Shown here: one piece after another, positions 32,395 through 44,400 of the stretch
Numbering within the stretch: position 1 is the first letter of the stretch
Layout: every line of letters begins with the position of its first letter
Assembly: GCA_038277395.1 (NCBI GenBank)
Contig: CM076192.1
Location: 193,939,647-194,003,646 of the forward strand
Direction of reading: 5' to 3'
Source of the DNA: Dryocosmus kuriphilus
Lineage: Eukaryota > Arthropoda > Insecta > Hymenoptera > Cynipidae
DNA: 64,000 bases
The notes under the pieces: model-generated
Databases searched by the model: none
What the model was told of the DNA's origin: nothing
The model's input: only the letters and a program-made list of their open reading frames with translations
Position numbers and translations under genes: made by a program

Positions 32395-32770
32395 AAATGA
32401 CTGTATAGGAAATTGACGAACTGATCAACCTACGAAGCAAATTGAGTGGAGTTATTTCACGGGCTTATATCAATTTTGACGAATTATGTGCTGCTAATCT
32501 TACCCGTTGAGCATGGAAGGCTTGCATACAGGATCTAGATAAGAAATCTGATCAACTTCAGAGGAAGTGACAAGAGACACTCGCTTTCTATACAAAGGAG
32601 CTCAAAAAGCTACTGTACTTTTCTAAGGACGTTTATGGTGTTTATTCAAAATGGGTAAATTTTTGGACAAGTTGGATGCATAAGATCGACAACCAGCTTC
32701 TGCAAATGAGCAAAAAGCTCCAGTTCAACAAGCGAATCAGGCCATAGTCCGGACCTTCCGAAGATTTTTT
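32395..32770 (+). pseudogene. gag: BEL/Pao gag N-terminal remnant
   Basis: Reads IDELINLRSKLSGVISRAYI, then (after stops) KACIQDLDKKSDQLQRK and QETLAFYTKELKKLLYFSKD. The first block resembles the start of BEL Gag proteins. The frame ends where an R1-type fragment begins. Confidence 0.5.
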
Positions 32771-32789
32771 GTTTGTCGCTTGTATTAAT

Positions 32790-34964
32790 GTGGGCGGGAG
32801 GTTCCTAAAAAAACCGTCTGGCGCTCAGGCTGTAAGCCCTTTGTGCCATACCCGTGTTTACATATCTCAAGGCGGTGCACCGATACCTGGCAAGTTTTCC
32901 TTTTTTCTTTTTTTACACGGATTTTGATCTCTGCTTTTTTCGTTTTTTCCAACGTTCTGGTTATATTATCGCACGGATGCCAGGCACACACTATGGCACC
33001 ATTTCGGACGCGGGCATCTTTGTATATCACCAAGGATCACCGCTGTTGTCTGCGGTGGAGGGGATGTGTCACCCCTACCTGGCGCGTCCCCAGGTGGCGG
33101 ATAGGGGAATGCTCGCTGGAAACAGAGGGTAGGGCTTAAATAAAATAGGTCTCGTGGACCAAACACACGATTCGTGACGGTCGCAGCCCACTGGGAGTGC
33201 TCCGAACCATGTCCGGTTTTTCTGCCTGGATGGGCTTTGGGCTGCTGTGAGCTTGCTCTACCGAGGTGTAAGCTGCGATCGGACATCAGGAGCCAGCCTC
33301 TTCGGGCCTTGATCTGGGAGTCCGTGGTGGCTGCAGGGATCGGAACCTGCAGTGCTCCGGGCGAGTCCGGTCCGTCCGTGTATTCCGTGACCGACTAAAC
33401 GAACGATGGGCCCCAGAGTACTGGAGTAGGACTTCGGTCCGAGGGTATACCCGTTCCCAATTATATCGACCCGCCCCTCTACGCACGATGCGCTGGTGAA
33501 CACTTTAAACATGGCTTTCAAAGAGGGAAAACGGAGAGAGAGTAAGGAAACTTACGTCGAAGAGGAGCTGGATTTCAGCAACAGCTTCGACGTAGTGAAC
33601 GACGAGGTACGGGGATTGTCGGACGTTGGTGCTGCAAAGAGCTTAGCCCGCGAGAAGCTGGTTTGTCTGAGGGATAGACACAGAGCGGTGCGAGAGTGCC
33701 TTAAGAAGCTTTTAAAAATCTGCGAGACAAAGGAGCAGGTGGAAGTAGTGGAGGAAGCACAAAATGAAATATTTCAGGCGGGCTACGATTATAGAGCCGT
33801 AAAAGGGTACCTTGAGGACTATAGAAACTCAATGAACAGGCTGCTGAAGGAGAAAATAGGTAAGAGCGAAAGGAGAAGTCTCTCCTGAGCTCTACCTTTA
33901 AGGAGAAGACGACGGTTTCCGTTTTTACGCAAACGGAGCGGCAGACGACGGCCATGAAAGCGACGGAGAAGCGAAAACGGGAGAGGGAAATGACCCTCAG
34001 CCCTCCCGATGGATCCAGAGCAGAGAAGCCTGCCCCAAAAAAGACCACGGCCCAGGAGGGGTTAGCATGGTCAAAAGTGGTAAGAAGGAGAAACCAGAAG
34101 GAGAGGACGGAGAAGGACAAGGAGAAGGAGGACAAGAAAAAGCCTGAAGAGGTGGCACCACGAAGGGGCAGACCTTCCGATAAGGGACAAGAAGCCCCCA
34201 AGAAGAAGAAGAGGATAATCCCCCGGGAGGCCGTGACCATCACGCCAGCCCCAGGGCTCAAGTATGCGGACGTGCTGAAGGACATCCAAAAAAGGTCAAG
34301 CCTGAAGACCACGGCGTCACCGCTAATTCCATCAGGCAGACCAGGACGGGGGATGTCCTCATTGAGGTGGGAGCCAAGGCGCAGGAGAGGAAACACTTTG
34401 GTGAGGCATCTCAGATGCTCTTGGACAAGGCGGGAGTGTACGACACCTCGTTCCAAAGGCGCAGATGGTGGTCAACGACTTAGTCGAGACCGCAGAGGCT
34501 GCAGATGTGGAGGAGGCGGTGAGGCTAGCACTGGGAGAGGATCCTGGCTCTCCTATCAGGGTGAACCTCACGAAGAGAAGCAGCCGAGGCTGCATCCTAG
34601 CTTTCGTTGAGCTGGATGCGGCCGCTGCTGCCAAGCTGGAGAAGGCTGTCAGACAGAAGGTCGGGTGGGTAAACTGCCGGGTGAAGGCGCATAGCGCCGA
34701 AACCCGGTGTTGCAGGTGCCATGCTCTCGGGCACGTTGCCCGAGAGTGTGCGAATGAGGACGACAGTAAGTGTTGCAGAAGATGTCTGCAGTAAGGGCAC
34801 AAGGCGGTGGAATGCCAAAATCTGACACAAGACCGCCTGCCCTCTACAACCAGAAGAAAACCTTAGGAGGGGGAAACAAGAAAGAGACGCTGGAGACAGC
34901 AAAGAAAACATCACCCCCTGAAGTAAAGCGAAAGCGGTTTCCGGGGGGATTAGTGCCAAGAAGA
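32790..34964 (+). mobile_element. R1-clade non-LTR fragment (leader and ORF1 only)
   Basis: GC-richer than its surroundings. A leader of about 700 bp is followed by a long ORF1. No endonuclease or reverse transcriptase follows; BEL/Pao sequence resumes at about 34965. The retained 5' end and lost 3' end are the reverse of the 5' truncation expected from target-primed reverse transcription. Confidence 0.7.
33496..34853 (+). pseudogene. R1-type ORF1 (Gag-like), frameshifted
   Basis: Three frames in sequence. 33496-33888 is a charged, coiled-coil-like start (EKLVCLRDRHRAVRECLKKL). 33954-34440 is lysine/proline-rich, then LKYADVLKDIQK and TRTGDVLIEVGAKAQE after a frameshift. 34465-34853 has DVEEAVRLALGEDPGS, GWVNCRVKAHSAETRCCRC and a CCHC knuckle CRCHALGHVAREC, then a second knuckle CRRC...GHKAVEC holding a TAA. 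The ADVL...TRTGD...GWV.CRV order is that of R1/TRAS/Waldo-type ORF1. It would bind element RNA. Confidence 0.75.
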
Positions 34965-36000
34965 AAGAGGAGAAAATCTTTGTATATCAAAGTGTGCCTC
35001 CGACTCATGTCATCTGGCCGCCTCCCTAACCAGGCTACAAGTTGCTAGCAAAGCTAGTCTCTCATGAAGGCACGTAATACCACAAGGAAATCTGGTAGAA
35101 AGCTTCACCTAACGTGAGCTGCAGCCTCTGTCAGCAGAATTATTACTTAGTTTTCTGCGAAGCATTTAAGCCTAAATATCTTGCTCAGCGCTAGGGAATT
35201 TGTGCGTTCGAAGGGCATATTTGAGAACTGCTTTGGACCACATCGCTTTGGAGATTGTCGCTCTAATATCGTGTGTCGAACCTTTCATGGTTATCATCGT
35301 TCATTCATTCATGGCCCAGCATCATCACCAGGAACTGAATCCATACAGGTTTCTCCGTCAGAACCTTCTGTGTTCAGCAATCCGAGGAATCACAGAAACT
35401 CGGCATCGCAACTAGTAAGTACTCATGTAACTTCTTGTACCTTTGGGACAAGACTGGTCGCAACAGCGCTTGTAGTTGTTAAGAGCAAATATGGGCCCTA
35501 TTCCCAGGCCCATTGTATGACAGATCCTTGCTCGGATAGTAATTTTCCTTCAGAAATCCTCACACTGTTTCTTCGACTACATCGCCGATTCGCATCGCTC
35601 CATATCTCTGGTGTAGGAGCTTATAAATCTGGAGTACCGCATTTTAATCTTCTCATCTTATCACGATTGCCTTTCCGCTTCACTCAGAGGACAGAGGCCC
35701 TGGTTTTATCGCGAGTCAGCAATTACACAGCGTCGGATCGACAACCTCCTCAACCCTGATCCAATTTAGAGGGGCTCGATCTTGTTGACCCGAAACCTAG
35801 TGCGAACACAGATATCCATCCATTATTTGAAGCTGAAATCTATGCACTCATCACAAGGACAGGCTTGACGTCTCGGCCAGACAACAGAGTGGTTGTACAG
35901 GATACCACAATGGCTTGGATTCTTACTGGACGGCACACTGGCTCAGCGTGTACAGTAAAATACGATGAGGGTTAAGGTGAAACGGTTCAACCCATACCAG
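34965..36000 (+). pseudogene. pol: BEL/Pao gag end and protease region
   Basis: A degraded knuckle-like stretch (CLRLMSSGRLPNQ) is followed near 35460 by VATALVVVKSKYGPYSQAH, then MTDPCSDSNFPSEILT and LHISGVGA, the BEL/Pao aspartic protease pattern with an altered active-site region. At 35765 RGLDLVDPKPSANTDIHPLF and MAWILTGRHTGSA match the segment before the reverse transcriptase. Several stops. Confidence 0.7.
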
Positions 36001-36449
36001 ATATCAGCATGTTATGTGCACTCGAGGAAGTCTTATCCATTCAACTTCAAACGCTTCTGGGAACGAAAGAGGTAGTTCTAACTGCATCTATATTACGGAC
36101 AGAGGTAAAGCAGTTTTGTGAGCTACAATATAAGACGAAGCATCCTTGCGATTCTGGTGGACGTTTCGTTGTTGGAGTACTACTCAATGGACCTACCAGC
36201 GAGCTGGCGACTCCAGAGCTCAAGCTGTGTTACTCTTTCTCAAGTTAGAAAGTCGAAAATTCAAGAATCCGGACCTTCGTACAGCCTGCGATAAGTATAT
36301 GTATGACAATCTCTCTCTATCTAGGTCACATGGAATTAGCAGATTCAACATTGTCTCGAAACATTCCACGTGCATATCTACCTCAACACGGTGGTTCAAA
36401 AGTAATAAGTACTACCATAAATCTCAGAGTAGTTTTTAATATCTCTCAT
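36001..36449 (+). pseudogene. pol: BEL/Pao protease-RT linker remnant
   Basis: Short frames only (36009-36248 plus includes LSIQLQTLLGTKEV). It lies between the protease and the reverse transcriptase of the same element, where BEL/Pao elements have a long linker. Too decayed for motif-level calls. Confidence 0.45.
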
Positions 36450-37494
36450 TAAAGCTCGACCACCAAATGGGACGAAACGGCATCCAGAGCTCTCGGACTT
36501 CTTACCTCGATGGCGAAAGTTTGCAGTAGTCTTTTCAGCTGATATTGAAAATATGTTCCTTCAAGCCACGATTCGTCTAGATAATCGAGAATGCCAACGA
36601 ATATTGTCGAGACTCGACCCAATAAACGACACAATCCTGGTGTTTTTGGTGACCACCACACTTTTGGGCTATCCTCGTCGCCTTACGTAGCGTTACGCAC
36701 CATCCAGCATTTTTTGACGGACGAGGGACTTCGGTGGCCGCAAATTCCCCTATCCTTCCGGCCATACCTTTATTGATGATGGTTTGGTAGGTGTTGACGA
36801 TCTGAAATTGGCCTAAATATTGCAGCAAGAACCTATCAATCTTCTTCAATGGGGTGGATTTCGCCTACGCCAATGGGCAGCCAACGATATTGCACTCGTG
36901 AAATCAGTCCCAGAGGATTAGAAGGCGAAACGTCAGTCACGTTCATGGCATGAAGTAGGTGAGTTTCATGCTCTAGGATTGACGTAGCAGTCAGCAGAAG
37001 ATGAATTTCTATTTCTTACAAATGTAGTTACCCTGACGGCACCCTGTACTAAGGGGGAAATTTTATGAGAAGTATCAGAACTGTTAGACCCTGTGGGATT
37101 AGTCTCACCAGTCATCATAGTTTTCAAGATTCTCATGCGGAATTTCTGGTCCATCAAGTTTGGATCGGGCGATCCTCGTACAGAGGAAAACTTCCAACGG
37201 TGGATTCTTCTCTTCGAGAATCGTCGACAGCTGGATGCTATCAGGAGTTCTCTCTTGTGGGTCCACTCCAATGGTCTTCGACTAGCCGAGTTTCATGGCT
37301 TCGCTGACGCTTCCAAGGCAGCGTATGCAGCTGCTCTTTACCTAAGAACCGTCACACCTCAAGGTGTAGTTCTTTCATACCTTACTCGTCCTAAATCGAA
37401 ATTCACACCCCACCAAAAAATTATCCATTCCAAAATTGGAGCCCTATGGGGCCCAATTTTTCGCCCTCCTTACCCCTCACATCCAGAAGAGTGA
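36450..37494 (+). pseudogene. pol: BEL/Pao reverse transcriptase and RNase H start
   Basis: FAVVFSADIENMFLQATIRL, then RECQRILSRLDP. The catalytic FIDD is at 36769-36780, followed by GLVGVDDLKLA. 37093-37494 gives DPVGLVSPVIIVFKILMRNF and EFHGFADASKAAYAAALYLR, the start of the BEL RNase H. Stops occur about every 100 bp in the first half, fewer in the second. It would copy element RNA. Confidence 0.8.
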
Positions 37495-37583
37495 CTCCGT
37501 AGAGGATGTGAGTGTGCATCTCTGGACTATCTGCGCGCACGTTATTGCACGGTTAAGGATTCTTCCTTGCAGTTAGTATACGT

Positions 37584-39030
37584 TTGTGTCTAGTCGTGTG
37601 TCATAAATTCAAGCATCTCTTCCGGATACTTAGGCATCACATTCATGGGATCGATAAACTGGCTGACTGCGCTACTCGAGGCCTCTCGGCCAAGCAGCTC
37701 GGTGTTTATTTTCTATGGCGTGTTGGTACAAACACGCTTCTAGAGACCGATCTTCCTTGGTCTACCTATGATCCCAGTCTTCAAGTCGATACTGATCTGG
37801 AACGATGTGCTAACATCCATCATATGACAGGTGCACGTCACAATATGTGGGAAAGTTTCACTCATAGTGCATCTTCGCGGGAAAAACTAACTCGAGTAAT
37901 CGTCTTTGGCATTCGATACATCAATAATATGAAAAAAAACACAGAATCGTCAACCGCTCATCTCCTTATGCGCATCCACGAATTCCCACTCCAGCCGAGC
38001 TCAACCATATTCTTCTATATTGGGTTTAAACCTTTTAGCAGATCCGCTTCTCCTCTAATACCTACAATACTTTGGATAATAAAATGTAGAGTGTGGCAAA
38101 ATGTGCCCCGATATTTAAGCTTAATACTTCCGTAGATGCTCAGCAGCTACTGAAGGATGGCGGCCGTCTAAAGCATTCCGTTTTGGATCCCGACGAGAGA
38201 CATGCATACATATTACCATCGATGTCTCGATTCACAGAGCTGATCGTCGACAACTGCCACGACCGTACAATCCATGGTGGTACCCAGCTCACCCTAGCCA
38301 CACTGAAACGTCAATTTTGCATTCCGCGAGGTCGTCAGGTTGTAGATTCTCGCATACAGCGATGTGTAGTATGTATCATTCTTCGAGCTGACACTGCCAC
38401 ACAGCTCATGGAAGGTATACCTACTAATCGCGTACAGCGCGCTCGAGCCTTTCTTCACAGTGATGTGGACTTTGCTGGTCCAATAAGAATCCGAGTAGCC
38501 CCAACATATGGGAAAAAATCGTACAAATACTACATTGCGATTTTTGTTTGCACGTTCACTCGTGTTGTATATTTAGGGGCAGTTTTCGATTAAGCTTCTT
38601 TATCTTTTCTAGCTGCCTAACGATGCTTCACCTGACGGCGGGACATTTGTTCTACTCTGACAAGTGTCCAGAGCACAACTTTCATCGGGTCCGATGCCGT
38701 TTTGAGGGCTCTATTCGAAGAAGCGTCGCGTCCCTCACATGATATCGCCGAAGCCCTGGCCCTGGACCAAACCACTTTGCTGTTCGTATCCCCATCTGCT
38801 CCACATTTCGGTGGAGTGTGGGAGGCCGCCATTAAATCTACGGAGCATTATCTGAAAAGAGTAATCGGAAGATCGAATCTAACTCTTGAGGAGATCTCAA
38901 CGGTATTATCAGAGATACAAGTCTTTATTCAAGGCCACTACAAGCAATCACTGACGGACCTAGCGATTTGGAAAAAAAAAATTGGCCCATTGGAGGGCCC
39001 CTCACCGCTGTTCTTGAGCCTTCGCTAATA
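37584..39030 (+). pseudogene. pol: BEL/Pao RNase H end and integrase
   Basis: HGIDKLADCATRGLSAKQLG is the 'ADCASRG' region of BEL elements. 38093-38593 carries RHAYILPSMSRFTELIV, the zinc-binding H-x4-H (HDRTIHGG) and C-x2-C (RCVVC), and the core start FLHSDVDFAGPIRIRV. 38702-39028 carries FVSPSAPHFGGVWEAAIKS, then YLKRVIGRSNLTLEE. The middle Asp segment (about 38680) is shifted in frame. It would insert element DNA. Confidence 0.8.
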
Positions 39031-39105
39031 CAGGAGTACTCTCCTGCGCATGAAAGGTGGAAATTTTGCCAAAAAGTGCAGGAAGATTTGTAGCACATAT
39101 GGTCT

Positions 39106-39366
39106 TTGGAATACCTGCATTCGGTTAAAATGCTTCCTAAATGGCGTCAACGTCAACTGTATGTCTGGGTAGGAGATCTGGTGATGCTGAAGGAATCGGA
39201 TAAGACGATTTCACCCACCAAGTGGCCATTATGTAGAGTCACTGAGGTACTTCCGGGAGTTGATGGCCTAGCTCGTGCCGTTACTGTCCGTACGGCTACC
39301 ACCGAACCAGAGGGACCCAATGTGAAGCTCTGCCTCCTCCCCTGTGCAAGGGAAGATCTTGCATAA
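39106..39366 (+). pseudogene. pol: BEL/Pao C-terminal DUF5641-type domain
   Basis: YLHSVKMLPKWRQRQLYVWV, GDLVMLKESDK, TKWPLCRVTEVLPGVDGLAR and AVTVRTATTE. This is the Pol tail of BEL/Pao elements, with the W-P-L-G-R-V/I-x(n)-G-x-D pattern. It ends 314 bp before the 3' LTR stub. Confidence 0.75.
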
Positions 39367-39679
39367 ACCTTTCCTGGCGCATCCAGACCAAACCTTATTT
39401 TACCATCCTGAATTTAATTGCGTCAATCCCAGAATATTTCCTTTAATTTTGTCTGATCGTTCACTCATTACCGCTACGGATATATCCAATTGGGCGGCTT
39501 CGTTTCGAAAAGAATCGGACGGACGTTCCGAATTTCGGTATCAACATATGCATACAAATTCTGGGACACACGGGTGTTTGCCTCGACGTTTTTCCTCTCT
39601 CGACGCGAGATCGTAATGCAAGAAGCACGCGTGCCACTATTCCTTGATTTCTCATGTAAAGCTAACTTTAACTATGCGA

Positions 39680-39785
39680 ATAAATGCAGTTTTTGTTAAA
39701 TTTATTGGGTATAAATCTGTGTTTCCTTGTTTTCACCTAATTATTTGCGCGCTTATCACTATATCTCGAATCTAAACTGAAACAC
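39680..39785 (+). repeat. BEL/Pao 3' LTR stub
   Basis: About 100 bp matching 31245-31330 (shared tttttgtt, attgggt, aatctgtgttt, cttgt, cacctaat, cgaatcta). Beyond 39785 the similarity stops and degenerate AT-rich DNA begins. Confidence 0.5.
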
Positions 39786-40518
39786 TTACCTTAGGGGAAA
39801 AATATTACCAAATTCCAACGACTGAATTTTCAAATAAATAGAATTTTCAGTTGAAAAGTATGGGTTTTACAATCAAGAAAGTAATAGATTAATATTTAAC
39901 AAGCAAGGCAACTAAAGCAAGAACAGAGAAGCCAAATGGTTAAACAGTCACTTTGTTGTTGAAAATTCAACTATTTTGTTATAAACTAGTATCTTAGTTC
40001 AGAGATTAAACTATTCCGTTGAAAAATAACTTTCCAAAAATTGAACAATTTTTGGTTGATAACTTAATTATTTTGTTGAAAGTGTAACACTTCAGCCATT
40101 AAGGATGCCAGAAAAGAAATATTCTCGAAATTAAAAAATTCTTATTGTTATAAACAAATTTTTTGAGAAACAACAAAAAGAATGCATTAGTAACAACTAC
40201 ATATTTTTAAGAAATGAAAGTTAAATTTTTAAAACAAGGTTTGATGTTCAAACAAAATTAGTTGAATCAGAAGAAAAGAGAAAACTAAAAAGATGTTCTC
40301 AACTAAATGTAACGATTTCTCAAACAAAGATGCAAAACTTCAATTAAAGAAAAGAAAAATTCTTCAAAACAGAAGTAAACATTTTTTGTAGGGTTCCATT
40401 AATTGAGTCATTTTGTTGCCCCACATTATCTTGATAATAATCGTAAATCCTGGATGTATGTTTATTTCATTAATTGATTACTATTCATTTTTTATTGTAC
40501 ATTAAATGTTTTAATTAC

Positions 40519-40548
40519 CTGTAGTTCCACCTGGTTGAAGAGATGACC
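40519..40548 (-). other. 30-nt exon-like block, module copy a (acceptor broken)
   Basis: On the minus strand a 30-nt block ends at a good donor (CTACAG|GTAATT). The acceptor reads ctttcac instead of ctttcag. If spliced in phase, it would give a Gly-Ser-Ser-type decapeptide. Flanks match copies b and c on both sides. Confidence 0.3.
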
Positions 40549-41948
40549 GTGAAAGAAAAAAGAGCGATTTTTTGTCAACGAATTTTTGCAACGAATCCCA
40601 TAGTACTTTTGTAATTTTAAGTTTAAGCCGTTTTAGGCTATGCTGGAGAATTTTCGATATAAGTCAATATTTTTCAACCAAAATTATCAGTTCTTTCAAA
40701 AAAAAAAACGTATATGTTTCAATAATTTGAGTTCATGCTAAGGATTTCCGAGATTCTCCTTTGTCAATCTGACCTCGAAAAAGTCCATTTTTGCAATGGG
40801 ATTGCGAAGACGTCTATTCTAAGTCATATTAGGAGATAACTTTGATTAAAAAATCTTGGTTTCCGTGGAAAATTACCAAAATATAAGTTCGAGTGGCTTA
40901 AGCCGAAATATCCGTATTTTTAATTTCGCAAGAGTTATATCTAAAAAAAAAATTAATTTTTACTGAATATTTAAGATCCAACTAAAAAAAGACTAATTTT
41001 TAATAAAATTGTCGAATTTTCAGTTAGAAGAATGAATTTTCATTCGAAAATTTATAACAGATTAAGCCAGAAAATATTCTTTTTCAAAGAACTATAGTTG
41101 AGTTATCAACCTTAAAAAAATCTTCAAAAAGACAATTGATTTCCGGCTCAAGAAACATAAATTGTCAACAAAAGAATTATTTTTCAGCAAAACAGTTGAA
41201 CTTTTAAACAAAGATGAATTATTAACAAAATACTTGTATTTGAAAAAAAAATAGTTAAAATTTCAACTAAAAAGGACATATTCTTGACCATGAATGGAAC
41301 AGTAAATTGATTGAAAGAAAACAAGTTTAGAAACAAGAATAGTTGAATTTTTATATAACATACATAATTTTCCGTAAAATATTAATTCTCAACAAAATCT
41401 TAAAATTTCGAAACAAAAAAAGTGTTTATATTCCACCAAAAAAATTAGATCTCAACCAAAAATGAAACAGCTAACTTTTGAATAAAAAAAAAGATTAAAT
41501 TTGACCGAAAATATTTCAATTTTCAACCAGAAAACATGACTTGTCAGGAAAATATTAGTTCTTAATAAAATCCATGATTTTCCAAAAATATAGTCAAAGT
41601 TCCAATTAAAGAAACGTCTCAAAGTACACGAACAGACATTTCCAAATGACTATAAGCCATATTTGTATTTTTGATTTAAAAATTAAATTTTCGAGAATTG
41701 TGTTTTTAATAAGACAAGTTTTCAACTAATAATGGCGAATTCTTAAACGAAAATGCAAAAGTTGATATAAAACAAAAAAAAATTTTCCAACCAAAAATAT
41801 ATGTTTTTTTATGTGGTTTCATTCATTTAGTCATATTATATTATTGGTCCTCATTAACGTTATCAAAATTTTAAATCCTGGATTTCTGAGTATTTTATTA
41901 ATAAAATACTATTTATTCTATATTGAATTCTATATAATCTTTAACTAC

Positions 41949-41978
41949 CTCTACTCTTCCTTGGTTCAGAAGATGATC
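41949..41978 (-). other. 30-nt exon-like block, module copy b
   Basis: Minus strand: acceptor ctactttcag|GATCATC and donor AGTAGAG|GTAGTT enclose exactly 30 nt. Phase would be 2 bases, nine codons, 1 base (SSSEPRKSR). Surroundings match copies a and c. Confidence 0.3.
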
Positions 41979-42719
41979 CTGAAAGTAGAAAATAACGATT
42001 TTCTATCAATGAATTTTTTCAGCGAACACAATTTTACTTTCGTACTTGCAAGTTTAGGGCATTTGAGGCTATGATGGAGAATTCTCCCCCCAAGTTTATA
42101 CTTTTGGACCAAATTCATCAGTTGTTTTAGAACAAGAATGGATCAGTTAATTAGATGAAAAAAATTAATTTAGAAACAAAAATAGTAGAATTTTTAACTA
42201 AAAAAAAGCAGAATTTGCCGAAAAATATTAATTCTCAAAAAAAGCTTAAAATTTCAAAACAGAAAAATAGTTGAAATTCCACCCAAATAATTATTTCTCA
42301 TCCAAAAATGAAACGGCTTAATTTTGAATAAAAAAAAGATTAAATATCAGCGACCATAGTTGAATTTTCAACAAAAAGTTAATTCTGAACAAAATCCATG
42401 ACTTTCCAAAAAAGAAGTCAAAATTGCAACCAAACAAATTTCTTAAAGTTCACGAAGAGGCATTTCCAAAGCAACATAAACCATATTTGTATTTTTGACA
42501 CAAAAAATTTAATTTTCAGCAAAATAGTGAATTTTTAATAATTAAAAGTTTTCAATTATATATGGTGAATTCTAAAAAAATGTAGAAGTTGACTTAAAGT
42601 AAAAAAAAAATCCAACCAAATATATAAGTTTCCTATGCTATCTAAAATCCTAGATTTATGAGTATCTTATTTAAAACTACCGTTTATTTTATATTGTATT
42701 TTAAATAATGTTTCATTAC

Positions 42720-42749
42720 CTCTCCTCCCCCTTGGTCGAGAAGATGATC
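42720..42749 (-). other. 30-nt exon-like block, module copy c
   Basis: Minus strand: acceptor ttctttcag|GATCATC and donor GGAGAG|GTAATG enclose 30 nt (SSSRPRGRR in the same phase as copy b). The best-preserved of the three. Confidence 0.3.
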
Positions 42750-43539
42750 CTGAAAGAAAAAAATAGCGATTTTTTATTAAAGAATTTTTTCAACGAACCC
42801 CATTGTACTTTCATACTTATATGTTTAAGCCGTTTGAGGTTATGCTAGGGAATTTTCGCCCCAAAGGAATATTTTTCTACCAAAATCTTCAGGCGTTTTC
42901 GGTAGAAATTCTCCTTTCTTACGCGCAAATGAAACTGTTTTCTTAAAAACTGATGCTTTAGTTAAGAAGCTAAAATGTTAAATCGAAAACTAACTTTTTG
43001 AAAATTGAACTATTTTTGCTTGAAAACTTAATCCTTTTGTTGAAAGTGCAATATTTCAGCCGGTAACGAAGACAGTAAAGAAATATTCTCGAAACTAAAC
43101 AGTTGTAATTGTTATAAACAAACTTTTTAAACAACATCAAGAAGAAGGCGTTAGTAACAATTACATACCTTTAAGATATTATAGTTAAACTCTCAAAAAT
43201 AGGATTAATTTTCAAACAAAGGTAGTTGAATCAAAACGAAAATGAAAAACTAAAAGGACAAATTCTCAACAAGATAGTTGAATTTTTAGCCGAAAAAGTA
43301 TACTTTCAACCAAAAACTTACCTATTGAATCATCAGCCAAGTATTTAAGTTTTTATAAAAAAAGGATAAATTATCAAAAAAAATTGTTAAATTACTATCC
43401 ATTAAAAGAAAGGGAACTTAAAGAAGAGAAGTTGAATTTTGGACAGTAAAGATTAATTTTGAGCCCAAAATCCCTTATTTTCAAACCAAAAGATATAATT
43501 TTTCAAGAAAGATTAATACTTAGAAAAATCCATGAGTTA

Positions 43540-44170
43540 AAAAAAAAATCTGCCCGCTTCGCTGGCACATTCTAATCGCGCGCTTTGCGCGAAGTATGAG
43601 CGCGTATGTTGTATCGACATCTGACTCGCCTTCTGCGCTCGATACGTTATTTATGGCACTCGCGCTTCGCGCTCGATAATTTATGTACCTCGCGCTACGA
43701 TCTCGGTGTTTATGGATCGTATAAACCTTTAAATTAAAACTTACAAAAGAAATTATTTTACTTAAGGCTCTATCGCCCTTAAGGAATAAATTCTCATCGT
43801 GAAACTCGCGCTTCGCGCCCGACAAATACATTTTTTTAAAACACATTGTCGATTGGTAAAATCTTTTTGTGATTCTCCAAATTTCCACAATGCAGGATTT
43901 CGATTCTTAAAAGTAAAACGATGAGTCTTGTTAATAAATTTTGTAGCTCTTCCCAAGTTGAACAATTCTGCTTCTTAATATTTTCTCATATCTTGCATAG
44001 TTTTTCTGAGAAGTGTTTTTCTTTAAATTTCATAACATGTTTCACGAATAACTCAAAGACTACGCGTCTGTTCTAAAAAATAAAAGGGTGCAAATTTGTA
44101 GACATTTTTAAGATGAACAACCTGGTTAATTACCATTTTTTGTCTACCTTGTATAGTTTGGCGGCAAATT
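43540..44170 (-). repeat. Dispersed repeat with GCGC-rich core, copy B
   Basis: Reverse complement of 14182-14850, uninterrupted. Contains several gcgcgaagcgcgag blocks between about 43560 and 43830, then the AT-rich half. The minus-strand frame at 43520-43888 crosses the blocks and is not kept in copy A. Confidence 0.7.
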
Positions 44171-44194
44171 AGAATTCTTTATTACATTCTTATC

Positions 44195-44400
44195 TTAATC
44201 GGAAGGTATTAGTTTTATGTGAAAAATGACTTTCGCGGGTTTCATGAAATCTAGATGTTTCATGACCCCCTGAATCCGAAAAGACGTTTTTTTCGACCGT
44301 GTCTGTCTGTCTGTTGTTCTCTTCGTTGTCGTCGTTCTTATCGGCGTCTGTTAGCGCGGTAACTTTAGAAAGAATCATCGGATTGGAAAAGCGCGTACAC
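44195..44400 (+). repeat. Dispersed repeat matching 5135-5330
   Basis: Shares gaaggtatta, gtttcatgaaatct and the gtctgtctg/cgtcgt-rich tract. No gene. Confidence 0.55.

Larger units (their letters stand above)
31245..39785 (+). mobile_element. BEL/Pao LTR retrotransposon, decayed and interrupted
   Basis: Contains gag remnants, protease, reverse transcriptase, RNase H, integrase and the DUF5641-type end domain in the order typical of BEL/Pao. A ~100-bp sequence beginning near 31245 (attttgttgggtttgaatct) recurs diverged at 39680-39785, which I read as the start of the two LTRs, the 3' one being truncated. An R1-clade fragment (32790-34964) interrupts gag. Many stops and frameshifts. Confidence 0.8.
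39786..43535. repeat. Degenerate AT-rich 'attttcaaccaaaa' domain
   Basis: Made largely of imperfect short words such as gttgaattttcaac and aaccaaaaa at a pitch of roughly 15-35 bp, plus three larger modules at about 40384-40700, 41806-42110 and 42640-42890. No gene frame. 40735-40920 also matches 44410-44600 (same orientation). Confidence 0.7.
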
